Source of the DNA: Mytilus californianus
Lineage: Eukaryota > Mollusca > Bivalvia > Mytilida > Mytilidae
Direction: 5' to 3'
NCBI RefSeq assembly: GCF_021869535.1
Contig: NW_026262690.1
Coordinates: 63,434,995-63,498,994, forward strand
DNA: 64,000 nt
Below are positions 47,835 to 59,130 of this stretch, piece after piece. A program made the translations under genes and the position numbers. Each line of letters starts with the position of its first letter. Positions within the stretch are counted from its first letter, which is position 1. The notes beneath the pieces are model-generated. The model worked only from the letters and a program-made list of their open reading frames with translations. It did not search any database and was not told the DNA's origin.

Positions 47835-49318
47835 TTGCGAACCCAATGAAAGTTTTCCACAGTGCCATCTCTATCTTGACCAGGTATTTAAACTTTTGTA
47901 AGTTCACCTGTCCTATTGAATGAATACAATAGCTATTTTTTTCTCTGTATATGTAAGAGAATGATAATCCCTTTCTTCATGAATAAGTACGAGCGTTAGC
48001 GAGTACTTATCATGAAGTAAGGGATTATCATTCTCTTACAAACTTAGAATATTATAAAGTGCTCAAGGCTCAAATGAACTATTCAAGAATTAGTTTCATT
48101 GTCAGTGCAATGTTTATAATTGATGCATGACTTCCTTTTTCGGCATGTCATTTATGGATAAGTTTTAGTGGTGTGAGGATTTTCTTATCATTTGGGAAAT
48201 ATTTTTAAAAAAATGCGTTATAGATATTAGGTGACACAACAGTAGAAAGAAAAGGTAGGAATTGTATGTTTCCTGATTGTGAGTATGAATGTAAATCATG
48301 TAATATTTTAGTGAGGAATTATCCTTTTTTATTTACAGTTTAAATCAATTAATACATTTGAGTTACAACTAAATTTTATTTCACAGTCAATAATTTATTC
48401 CGGCTTTTTACATCAAATACTGTTTCATTATGTCAGGGAAATGTTCAAAAATAATGCCCTTAAAAGTTTTTAATACTGTTTCATTATGTCAGGGAAATGT
48501 TCAAAAATAATGCCCTTAAAAGTTTTTAATATGTTCAAAATTTAATTCCTGTTTTTTTATCGGAATACATGTATTGGAAATAACTATTCTCCCCAACCGC
48601 TGATCAAGTAATCAAAGTTTTGGAAAGCTAAAGATTTAGGTTATTTTTTATCTGAAAGATTTTTTTTTCTTTTTTTTTGCATTGCCTTGGTATTGTTTAA
48701 TTTTATAGTAATTCGAAGTTATTAATAATTTCATAATAAAATTCACGGAACCAATTTTACTGCACTAGTAAACTTCAACTTATTTTGACATTTTTGTTTG
48801 TTTCACAATTCAACTTTTAGTCAGTTTCAATCATTGTGTGAAAAATCCTTTCAATCTGATAAATGTGCTTTGGGGCAGTTGTAACTCATTTATAGAAACT
48901 CTTTGTTTTGAACTGTAAATAGACCCTAATAATAGGATAATCCCTTACTAAGAACATGATTTACATTCATTCTTCACAATTAAGAGGCATCCAATTCTAC
49001 AATTTCATTGGTCGAGAGTACTTTGCTATATTCTAAGTGTAGTTTATTCACTGGGACCTTTAAATTTCTTCTAAGAGAAATCTATCACTCATTGATTAAT
49101 TTACCTGAGTAAAAAAAAAATTTCTTATATATAGACAAAAATACTTTTTTTATACTCATTAACTGCGTGTGATGATGTATTTATTCAATATCAATAATAT
49201 ATTTTCATTCAGTTTAATATAAACATTGATTCAATCATAAAAAGTTGATTTCAAACAAAAGTTTTATCAATGTTCCTATTGAAATTTGATTTTGTTTTGT
49301 CTAGTTATAGAATACATT
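47835..49318. mobile_element. TTGCGAACCC element arm, split by an insertion
   Basis: 47835-47948 and about 49040-49310 together make one arm of the family seen intact at 49321-50128. About 1.09 kb of unrelated sequence interrupts it. The insert begins with a hairpin (47952-47989 with 48003-48040; TGTAAGAGAATGATAATCCC arms). It also contains an exact 56-bp tandem duplication (48419-48530). Confidence 0.6.
48419..48530 (+). repeat. Exact 56-bp tandem duplication
   Basis: Two identical copies starting ACTGTTTCATTATGTCAGGG. Exact identity indicates a recent event. Confidence 0.9.
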
Positions 49319-49320
49319 TA

Positions 49321-50128
49321 TTGCGAACCCAATGAAAGTTTTCCACAGTGCCATCTCTATCTTAACCAGGTATTTAAACTTTTGCAAGTTCACCTGTCCT
49401 ATTAAATAAATACAATAGCTATTGTTCTCTGTGTAGTTTATTCTCTGGGACCTTTGAATTTCTTCTAAGAGAAATCTATCATTCATTGATTAAATTACCT
49501 GAGTAAAAAAATGATCTTATATTTCGACAAAAATACTTTTTTATACTCAAAACTGCGTGTGATGATGTAGTTATTCAATATTAATAATATATTTTCATTC
49601 AGTTTAATATACACATTGATTCAATCATAAAAAGTTGATTTCTGACAAAACTTTCAACATTGTTCCTTTTAAAAAAAAAATTTGTTTGACATGAATAAGA
49701 ACTTGAAAATAATGATGTTTCAAATTAAGATCTTCTTAAATGTATTCTATAACTACACAAAAAAAAATCTAATTTCAATAGGAACATTGATAAAACTTTT
49801 GTTAGAAATCAACTTTTTATGATTGAATCAATGTTTATATTAAACTGAATGAAAATATATTATTAATATTGAATAAATACATCATCACACGCAATTAATG
49901 AGTATAAAAAAAAGGATTTTTGTCTATATGTAAGAATTTTTTTTTACTCAGGTAATTTAATCAATGAATGGTAGATTTCTCTGTGAAGAAATTTAAAGGT
50001 CCCAGTGAAAAACTACATGGAGAACAACAGCTATTGTATTTATTCAATAGGACAGGTGAACTTACAAAAGTTTAAATACCTGGTCAAGATAGAGATGGCA
50101 CTGTGGAAAACTTTCATTGGGTTCGCAA
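49321..50128. mobile_element. TTGCGAACCC foldback element, 808 bp, TA duplication
   Basis: Inverted arms of about 370 bp (49321-49690 and 49757-50128), from TTGCGAACCCAATGAAAG inward, surround a short AT-rich centre. TA on both sides (49319-49320 and 50129-50130). Non-coding, so it must be mobilised in trans if at all. Relatives at 47835 and 52690. Confidence 0.75.
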
Positions 50129-50130
50129 TA

Positions 50131-51644
50131 AATGGTATTATATTCTAATCGTCACCTCAAACGCATATAAAGTATTTATAAAATAAAAACAAACACTTGT
50201 TACATAGGAATAGCTCGCCAGCATGTGCAGCTTACTGTTAAATTTTATTATTAGACCTTTTCAACAATTGTCTACACCTACAGTTGAGAACGACTACGAC
50301 AGGTGAGATATGAAGGGTCCTCTCAAAAATGAAATTAAAAAAAGATATTTACTATAGATCGCATATGATTATTTTGATTGCCAATGAGAACTATCCAACA
50401 AAACGTGTATAAAAGCATTTATTGTATACCGCACCTTATTTTGTTTATTAAGTATTTGCTTACCAAAATTAAACTTATTTGTGACTTGACTATGAAGATA
50501 AGGAGGACTTCATTGTTTCATTTCTGTTAGACGTCGAGTCGGAAAAAAAAAAAAAAAAAAAACAACAAAAAACAGACCTGTATTTTGTAGTAGATTGATT
50601 AATTAATCATTGTTTTATGTCTGTCGACTAAAACGGTACAAAGTAACACGATTTTACAATGCCTGTTCATCTTGGCATCGGATGCCTCAATGATACTAAT
50701 GACTTTATATTTCTTTTTAATTCACAAATTTAATGTTTAACGTGAAATCGATATGAGCGACAATGCAATTTTAATTTCTTCTCTTTCTTTTTAAATTATT
50801 CGGCTTTCTGTGCCGTTGCTAGACCTGGTCCCCGGCAACCAGATGCCGTAGCTGACCAGAGAGAGGGGAGGAAGCTGATGAATTGCCTTGCCCTAAAGAA
50901 CTTCACGTGGTAATCGGCTGCAGTACAACAAATTCATAACAGAATAGATACCAAGATTTTGAAAGGCCCTTCGTGTCTCTTCTGATTCAGTATCAGATTC
51001 AAATCGTTATATTTTGTTTCCGTTATCTTGCTATTCTTATGACTTCCGCAGAAGGGAATAAAATCACACAGTGCAACATATAAAACAGACAATACTGGTA
51101 TAATTGGATATAGACCTCCCCTATGTATAGTCAGAAATGAAATTTATAAACCACTATGCGGGGGAAAAAAGGATAAAAGAGTAGAAAAACCAAAGCTATG
51201 TCCTGAAAAGGGGCAGGGTGAGCAGTTTTCGCTTCTTGCGAAACACATGAAGGTCATTCTTCGGGAACAGGGAAAGGAATCTACGACAAAAGCACACGTT
51301 ATGTTGCCTTTCGGGACACGGGCAACCTACAACGGCCAATCAGTTCAAAAAACAATGCAATGACAACAAGTTCTGTTGATATATAAATAGCATACGCATT
51401 ACTGAAGACACAATACTTGTGAAAATGCGCATGTGGCTCGGACTTGAAAAAATAGTGCCGTAGCTGATTCCAATTCATTAAGGAAACACATCATCTTTAA
51501 CATGGTATCTTGAAGCGGAGTAGTCCTACGTTTCTAAATTATCGATATACCCATTTCCGTTTATCTTTACCCCAATAGGCGTTTACCCCTCCCACAAATG
51601 AATGTGTACAACAAGTGACGTGAAGTCCTGTTACAACATAAAAA
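50131..51644. other. Unassigned region
   Basis: No exon or family is recognised. The segment 50815-50930 is less AT-rich (GACCTGGTCCCCGGCAACC, GAGGGGAGGAAGCTGATG) and may be a retroelement fragment, but I cannot assign it. Poly(A) at 50543-50560. Confidence 0.35.
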
Positions 51645-51990
51645 TCAGGAGATGTGATATGATTGCCAATGAGACAACTATCCACCAAAGTTGTAATGAT
51701 GTGAATCTAAGCAATTATAGGCAACTGTAAGGCCTTCAACAATGAGAAAAACCCATACCGTATAGTCGGCTATAAAAGTATGAAACAATTCAATTGAGAA
51801 AACTAAAAGCCTAATCTATATCAAAACAATTTAAGAAAAAAAATATGACAGACACGAACCAACGACAACCACTGAACTATAGGCTCCTGACATGGGACAA
51901 GCAAATAAAGAATGTGGCAGAGTTGAATATTTTTGTGAGCGCTCAACCCTCCCCTAACCTGGGACAGTGGTGTAACAACACAACATGTTC
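51645..51990 (+). repeat. AGATGTGGTATGATTGCC family copy
   Basis: AGGAGATGTGATATGATTGC, AGGCCTTCAACAATGAG, GTCGGCTATAAAAG, CTGGGACAGTGGTGTAACAA. It extends to the TGGGACAGTGGTGT block like the long copy at 23022. Confidence 0.85.
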
Positions 51991-52073
51991 CTCCTTCAAA
52001 TTTCATAAATAGCATTACAAAAACGAATTTATCGCTATTGGAACAATCTGCGTTTACAGACACGCTTATTTAA

Positions 52074-52367
52074 AGGAACGACCATTTAACTTCAAAAAGG
52101 GGGGGGGGGGGGGGGTGGGGGTGGGGGTGGGGGGGGGGGGGGGGTTGGGGGGGTTGGGGGGTATGGTTTTTTCCTTACAAAATATTCTGATCCCCAATTT
52201 GATGAGAAAAAAAAATACTGTGGTCAACCAGATGAAAAAAAATATACTGAATCCAGCATTTCCTCCTACCATATAGTGTTAAATTTTGAAAAAAGTAATT
52301 TGATAGATAGCGTCTAAAAACTAAATAAAAATATAACATCCCCCTTTAAAGTTAAAGGGCTGATCCC
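52074..52367. mobile_element. PIF/Harbinger-like MITE with G-rich tract
   Basis: Left end AGGAACGACCATTTAACTTC then a G-rich tract of about 65 bp; right end CCCCCTTTAAAGTTAAAGG then GCTGATCCC. TAA on both sides (52071-52073 and 52368-52370). The Pro-rich open frame on the - strand is only the G tract in translation. Confidence 0.55.
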
Positions 52368-52370
52368 TAA

Positions 52371-52687
52371 ATACTCACATGAAATTTAACAAAAAACAAA
52401 CTTAAAAGGCAGATAACAATGTGAAGTAATTACAAACTATTTCCTTTATTAAGTTTAATCATTTCAACATAAAATGTTGTATAAATACAATATTAAGAAA
52501 AGAGAAAGGTATAATTCGATCATATTTGTTTGGAATATGTTCTTTCGTCAAAATATTGCAAAATCGATAAATCGAAGTTGTAAAGGTAAAACTTTTCATG
52601 AATAATTTTTAATTTTGAGACGACCCCTCCATTTTACCTGTAAACTGTAGGTGTCATTAGTCGGTGTCGAGAGTTGTTGAAAAGGTC
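52371..52687. other. Spacer between MITEs
   Basis: AT-rich; nothing recognised. Confidence 0.4.
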
Positions 52688-52689
52688 TA

Positions 52690-53894
52690 ATGCGAACCCA
52701 ATGAAAGTTTTCCACAGTGCCATCTATATTTTGACCAGGTATTTAAACTTTTGTAAGATCACCTGTCCTATTGAATAAATACAATAGCTATTGTTCTCCA
52801 TGTAGTTTTTTCACTGGGACCTTTAAATTTCTTCTCAGACAAATCTATCACTCATTGATTAATTTACCTGAGTAAAAAAAAAATCTAGTAAATAGAGGAA
52901 AATATATTTTTTATACTCAAAACTGCATGTGATGTTATATTTATTCAATATTGATAATATATTTTCAATCGGTTGAATGTAAACAGTGATGCTAACATTA
53001 ATAAAATATAAAAAAGAAGATGTGGTATGATTGCCAATGAGACAACTCTCCACAGGAGACCAAATGACACAGAAATTAACAACTATAGGTCATTGTACGG
53101 CCTTCAACAATGAGCAAAGCCCATACTGCACAGTCAGCTATAAAAGGCCCCGAAATGACAATGTAAAACAATTCAAACGAGACAACTAACGGCCTAATTT
53201 ATGTAGAAAAAATGAACGAAAAACAAATATGTAACACATAAACAAACGACAACCACTGAATTACAGGCTCCTGACTTGGGACAGGCATATACATGCAGAA
53301 TGTGGCGGGGTTAAACATGTTAGCGTTGATTTATGTTATATTAATAATATATTAATAATATATTTTCATTCAGTTTAAACATTGATTCAATCATAAAAAG
53401 TTGATTTCTGACAAAACTTTCAACATTGTTCCTTTTAAAAAAAAATTTGTTTGACATGAATAAAAACTTGAAAATTATGATGTACAAATTAAGATCTTCT
53501 TAAATGTATTCTATAACTAAACAAAAAAAAAAATCAAATTTCAATAGGAACATTGATAAAACTTTTGTTAGAAATCAACTTTTTATGATTGAATCAATGT
53601 TTATATTAAACTGAATGAAAATATATTATTAATATTGAATAATTACATCATCACACGCAGTTAATGAGTATAATAAAAGTATTTTTGTCTATGTATAAGA
53701 AATTTTTTTTACTCAGGTAAATTAATCAATGAGTGATAGATTTCTCTTAGAAGAAATTTAAAGGTCCCATTGAATAAACTTCACAGAGAAAAATAGCTAT
53801 TGTATTCATTCAATAGGACAGGTGAACTTACAAAAGTTTAAATACCTGGTTAAGATAGAGATGGCACTGTGGAAAACTTTCATTGGGTTCGCAA
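52690..53894. mobile_element. TTGCGAACCC element, second full copy with nested repeat
   Basis: The left arm begins at 52690 (first base changed) and the right arm ends GGGTTCGCAA at 53894. TA flanks at 52688-52689 and 53895-53896. A copy of the AGATGTGGTATGATTGCC repeat (53005-53335) has inserted into the left arm. Non-coding. Confidence 0.7.
53005..53335 (+). repeat. AGATGTGGTATGATTGCC family copy (nested)
   Basis: AAGAAGATGTGGTATGATTG, GGAGACCAAATGACACAGAA, TACGGCCTTCAACAATGAGC, CTAACGGCCTAATTTATG, TTGGGACAGGCATATACATG, ATGTGGCGGGGTTAAACATG. It lies within the 52690-53894 element, so it inserted later. Confidence 0.9.
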
Positions 53895-53896
53895 TA

Positions 53897-54480
53897 AGGT
53901 TCATGTGGACCCTTTGTCTAAAATGGCTGCATTTTCACCTCAAAATTTACTCTGAGTACAGACAAACCTGTGCATCTGGAAAAGTTTTAAGGCATAGCAT
54001 GCCCTAGATAAATAAAATTCAAATATATTTAATGTTTTAGAAAATTAAAAACTTAACCGGATTTTGCAGTGCACTTTTTTTCATTCCTCCAGAAGGTGCC
54101 AAAATAAACTAAGTTGGGAAAGAGGTTTGAGAACTTCCCCACAGGTAATAATTGAAGTGAACTGTTTTGATTGACATGGACAATAGATGGACAATAGATA
54201 CCTGACAATAATTGGTGATTTAAACTGTGTACCTGAGTGGACCATATCAAGTGAAACTCAACTGTTTGTTAATTTTATCATCTTCTGCAGGGACGAAAAA
54301 AAGTGCACTGCTAAATCCAGTTAAGTTTTAAATTTTCTAAAACATACAATGCATTAGAAGTTTATTTATCTAGGGCATGCTATGCCTTAAAACTTTTCTA
54401 GATGCGCAGGTTTGTCTGTACTCAGAGTAAATTTTGAGGTGAAAATGCAGTCATTTTAGCCAAAGGGTCCACATGAACCT
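53897..54480. mobile_element. AGGTTCATGTGGACC MITE, 584 bp, TA duplication
   Basis: Inverted arms of about 180 bp (53897-54077 and 54298-54480; few mismatches) around 220 bp. TA on both sides (53895-53896 and 54481-54482). It abuts the previous element, sharing its TA. Non-coding; probably Tc1/mariner-related by target choice. Confidence 0.8.
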
Positions 54481-54482
54481 TA

Positions 54483-55500
54483 AATCAAAATATTGAGTCC
54501 CGATGTCATGATATCGGCAACACCGCAGCGTAGTACACGACAGCCTACAAAATAGAAAAACAAAATCAGAAATCATATATACATATAAATCTTAATAATC
54601 AAACAAACAATGTCCTACTGATAGTATAAATATCTATCTATCTATGCATGAAAACATTTCAAATATACAAGCATCTTAATCCGGGTGGGGGGGAGAGGGG
54701 TCTTAACCTAAACTTAGCTGCCTTACTGAACGGTATACAAGCTTCAAATGACCATATATCTTAAATTACTTAAACAAGACAACTATTCGTGCTTTAAAAA
54801 TCCTGTGCTATTTACATAACAAATATCATACTCAATATATTTACGCAACGCGACAAATATTGACCAATCCGAAATATCATATATTTAAAACACAAACCTG
54901 TTTATCCAATATAAACACCAATAGATGACCACTATGCGGACACACAATCACGTGTGATTGTTTACATAATAGAAAACACGTGTATGCTCAACTTTAATAA
55001 ATACATTCATGTCATCACAATGAGACAGGTAAATGTACTAAAATAGTCATATTCTACACACTATATGTTAATCAGGATCTTCACAAGGGATATGGGCTCA
55101 TATTCCCTGTCAGTGTTTTATATCTCCTGAGCTGTCAGGCGAAGAGCATAGGGCACTTACAGGGAATATGACCTCATATCCCCTATGAAGCCTGAATAAT
55201 ATATTATACTGGTGTGCCCTGATTTCAACATTCATTACCATATTAATCTTCGTTTTTGTTGATGATGATGGAAGATTTTAACGACCTTGACTGGCTATAC
55301 AGCCCTCGCACGGTCGGCTCGTTTTTGTTCACAGGGTATATGGGCTCATATAACCTGTCAAGGTAACCAATCAAATTGCAGGATTAGTCAAGATATTTCA
55401 CCCCAGTATAATATAATTCTGTGTTCTTCAATGCTCAGATGTATCATTGGCAAAGAATCCTACTCAAACTGGTGCTAAGGACCATTTTTAACATGTAGGT
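54483..55500. repeat. Spacer with hairpin 55086-55183
   Basis: GGGATATGGGCTCATATTCC pairs with GGAATATGACCTCATATCCC around about 47 nt. A third related block (GGGTATATGGGCTCATATAA) is at 55335. The rest is AT-rich with no gene recognised. Confidence 0.55.
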
Positions 55501-58066
55501 AAGTGTAGTTTTTGCTCTGGGTTGAAGACCTGGCCTGACTGTCACTTTGAGATGAAGAACAGCTATAAAAGTGTTGTTTCTTTGTCTTGGTTTTTTGAAG
55601 TGCATGTAGGGGTTTTGTATCATGAATTAATACACCATATCTCTTTTTCAAATAGATGATAACAATAATTTAAACCCCAGGACTCAAGGCAGACAACTAA
55701 ACTTTTAAATTCTTCAATAAATTCAATACAAGACTAAATCATATGTAGTGGTAAGATTCTTGTAAAAAAGCTACAGTGGTTTAAAACAAATACAGCTGTA
55801 CTTAGATAAGTATTTATTTAATTAATTATTAATAATAATATTTATACATTACATTAATGCTACAGCACCATTTAACATATAAATAAAAATTGGAATACTT
55901 TCACATCATTTTCATTTGCACTCATATAGAAAATTGTAAAGATACTTTTTCATTATGTTATATTTTACATAACAATTTTGATTTTATAATCATTATTACT
56001 TTTAGGAAGAAATTCTTAAAAAAGGAAAAAAAATGTTGACACTTAAGTCACTAGACACTTTATCATTTAGTGATTAGTTTTATCTTGAATCTAGTAGCTG
56101 CTGCATAACATGCACTAGAACTTAGCAAATAGGATTATTTCAATTCCAAAGGTGGTAATTCACTGTTTCTGAATATATTTAACACATTCTCGATAATATA
56201 TTCAAATGCATACACTAAGACATTGTTCTTGGTTTAAAACATCCTTAACACTGTATATCATACTAATGGCATAACTTATATATTGGTGTATGAACAATGA
56301 AATATAATGAAATACCCATAATCCTTTAGATCCTAAATCCGTGAATAATATCAAAGGTTTGTCTAACCAAACAAAAACTCAAACTTGATCTGCAACTCTT
56401 AATTTCACAACTACATAATAAAAATAAGCTTTGTATTTGCAGGAAAGGCAAAAAATTAAAACAGCTGTTATATTTATTGAAGCATGAAATAGACAAAAAA
56501 AAAAAGAAGAAAATTATTCCTGGTTTCTCAGTTATGAGAGTATAAAAATACAAAAAAAAAAAAAAACAACAACAAAAGAAAGATTGAATGAAATAACAAA
56601 ATGTCCAAATTCTGGCATTATTTTATTAGATAGCTATATAAAGAGAAAAACAAAACAAAACAAAAGGCTGTGATATGATTACCATGCACACAGTATTATT
56701 TTGTCTATATCTTTATCCTCTTGATGGATGTGTTAATTGTTCAACTATCCTTTTCAGTATTCAACATAAAACTTTAATTTATCATTTTGCAGAATTTTTT
56801 CTTCACAAAATAAAAACTAGCTGAAAAGCATCTCAAACCTGATTTGGTATAATAATAATCTTTAAATCATACATAGACTTTGTTTATTATAACAGATATA
56901 AGCACTAACTTTTGTAGTGAATCATGTCAATTCTGAAAGCCCTGTTTTTGGTGTAATATTGACTACTGTATATACAATTAACAAACATATCACTAGTTTT
57001 TGGTGTAATATTAACAATTGGTACTGTATATAAAATCAACAAACATATCTTAACATTTTTATACTATCTAACAAATACCTGTATCTTTCTTACAATATTA
57101 ACACAATGTAATGCATTTAAATACTAAATTAAAAGGTTATTGAAGCAATATTGTCATAGTAAAATTACTGAATATTTAGCTGCATGAGCTTAAAAGTGCC
57201 TTATTTCATGAAAGATAATTAAGGTTAAATTCTACAGAAAGTATACACTGATATATAATGAATGGCTTAATCGATATTATTTTACAAAGAATTATTCATA
57301 AAATAATGAAAACCTTAGATTTAATTTTTCCACTAAAAGTCTAATATTTGTCAAATTATCTGGACTATATAAAGGAGAAGATCAGAGGTTATTTCGGCCT
57401 AAAATTTGAATAGTCTGATAAAAGATTTTTGACATTTTTTAAACACTCAAGCATCTACTTCAGTCGATTCAATTAGTTTACGTTAAAGATTTTAACTGAT
57501 TTGGTTATTAAAGACACTCAAATTCAAGCTTGAATATGGAAAATCTTACAACAAAAGTCATACATCTGTTCACAACTTTTCTTTCCATTTGTAAATTTTA
57601 ATCGTACAATAAAAAAAAGCATTTTAAGAAATGACTATAATTGAAAAGAACACTGCTAAGGTTGAAATCAGATAAATCTGTAGATTAACCAATATTATGT
57701 TGTTTCACTTGAACAGTTTTAATTTGAACTGCTATCAATTTTTCAAAAAGCATCTGTAACAATCTACATAGAACTTGTCAATTGTAATTAAGTTGAAAAA
57801 CAAATGAATGGTTTCTGTCGTAATATATTGCATAAATTAATTAGAAATTATGCCATAATCATTTATACATAATAATCAATATCATCTAACTGTATTTAAT
57901 TCAAGTTTATTTTGAATACTATCCAGTGTCCTAAGTCTTAGACTCTGAATATCTGTGCATCTAACTTGTTGTTTTATAGTGATGTCAAGTATTCTATAAA
58001 AACTCTAACATTGGTATAAAATAACCATGAATACAGGTAAACAATGTAAAACATCTGTCAACCTGG
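55501..58066 (-). other. Non-repetitive AT-rich stretch, possible 3' UTR
   Basis: Downstream of the stop codon at 58067 on the - strand, with no recognised mobile elements, which is unusual for this window. A long 3' UTR is plausible. TTTATT (complement of AATAAA) occurs several times, for example near 56470 and 55811, but the true poly(A) site cannot be chosen. Confidence 0.35.
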
Positions 58067-58234
58067 TCATGTGTTTTTCTTTTGTTCTAGCCATTTATTA
58101 CATATATTTTTGACAGCAGTTTGTCCCATCCTCTGAGCAGCTCCTGCTATTCTCTGAACATCCTCTATTCTCTCTGCTTTCACTGCCATTAAGTAAGCTG
58201 ACCTCAATTTACCACACAGAATATAAGCATTGAT
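58067..58234 (-). CDS. ZFYVE26: ZFYVE26/spastizin-like protein, last coding exon
   Basis: The acceptor CATTTCAG precedes INAYILCGKLRSAYLMAVKA. The exon ends with NKWLEQKKNT and TGA (56 codons with stop). Helical and repeat-like (CGKLRSAYLMAVKAERIEDV), it fits the end of an alpha-solenoid. Spastizin is a FYVE-containing PI3P-binding protein acting with spatacsin and AP-5 in late endosome/lysosome traffic; the FYVE domain itself would lie far upstream, outside the window. The assignment rests on remembered resemblance, not an alignment. It could be another solenoid trafficking protein, but the coding nature is strong. Confidence 0.6.
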   Translation of the reverse strand: MNAYILCGKLRSAYLMAVKAERIEDVQRIAGAAQRMGQTAVKNICNKWLEQKKNT

Positions 58235-59079
58235 CTGAAATGATAAGATGATAAACAATGAAAAATAAATAATTTAAATGATGTTCCAGGCAGAAAAACA
58301 TGTTTGAAGAGCTTGTTCATATCAATCAAAGATCAAATCCCATTAATGAGGGTATGGATGGGGGTCATTCATTTGTGTATTCTTTAATTTTTTTGCCATT
58401 TTTCTTTATTCTTTATAACTTTTGCTATTATTCTCTATTCTTTTTATTTTAGCACCTCATTATTCTCTATCCTTTATGTTTTTGATCCATTTTTCTCTAT
58501 TCTTTATATTTTAGCCCATCATTCTCTATTCTTTATTTTTTTATCCATTACTCTCTATTCTTTATATTTTTAGACCATTATTGTCTATTCTGTAAACTCC
58601 CATCCAGACCCTTAATAATTACAACAGTTCTTTCTTGTTTATATAATGAAAAGATCAATTCATTAGTCAAGATCTATTTGATTAAGGATTGTTATAAATG
58701 CGAGGTACATTTTTGTAATATAAATAACTTAACAAATTGCAACCGATTCAAATGAACATATCGTTTAAAGCCAACTGATTTAAAAAAGTATTTCTTCAAT
58801 TTAATCGATTCCATTTAATATTTAAACAAAATGAACATGATATAAAAAGTAATAAATACAATGTTCTAAATATGTAAAACAATATCAAATTATATAACTC
58901 ATGAAATAATTCACTGTTTTTTGACAGCATATCTTAATTAGGATGAAATTTAAAGGTTTCAAGAAATAATGCTCATAACATGTTTCAATTTTAATGTTAC
59001 AGCTGCTTCATTTTCCATCAGAATAGTATAGTAATATTCACATTGTTTAAAAAATTTAGATACAACACACATAAATTAC
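58235..59079 (-). other. Intron, with a nested array-bearing MITE
   Basis: A phase-0 intron between AAG/GTAATT at 59080 and the acceptor at 58234. It contains the element at 58349-58612. Confidence 0.7.
58349..58612. mobile_element. MITE with CATTATTCTCTATTC array
   Basis: Inverted ends AGGGTATGGATGGGGGT and ACTCCCATCCAGACCCT. The interior is about seven units of a 30-35-bp motif (TTATTCTCTATTCTTTATAT). TTAAT occurs on both sides (58343-58347 and 58612-58616) and may be the target duplication. Non-coding; it lies in an intron. Confidence 0.55.
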
Positions 59080-59130
59080 CTTGTGTGAATCTTTCCTCAA
59101 AAGTTTAATTAAATTTTCTGCTTCTTTTGC
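59080..59130 (-). CDS. ZFYVE26: ZFYVE26-like protein, penultimate exon
   Basis: A 17-codon micro-exon, AKEAENLIKLLRKDSHK, between a T-rich acceptor (TTTTTTCAG) and an AAG/GTAATT donor. Phase 0 on both sides, so the exon is symmetric and could be skipped without a frameshift. Its frame joins cleanly with the exons on both sides (GAG/GCA and AAG/ATC). Confidence 0.65.

Noticed and set aside
52066..52272. Proline-rich open frame on the - strand
   Set aside because: Translation of the G-rich tract of a MITE.
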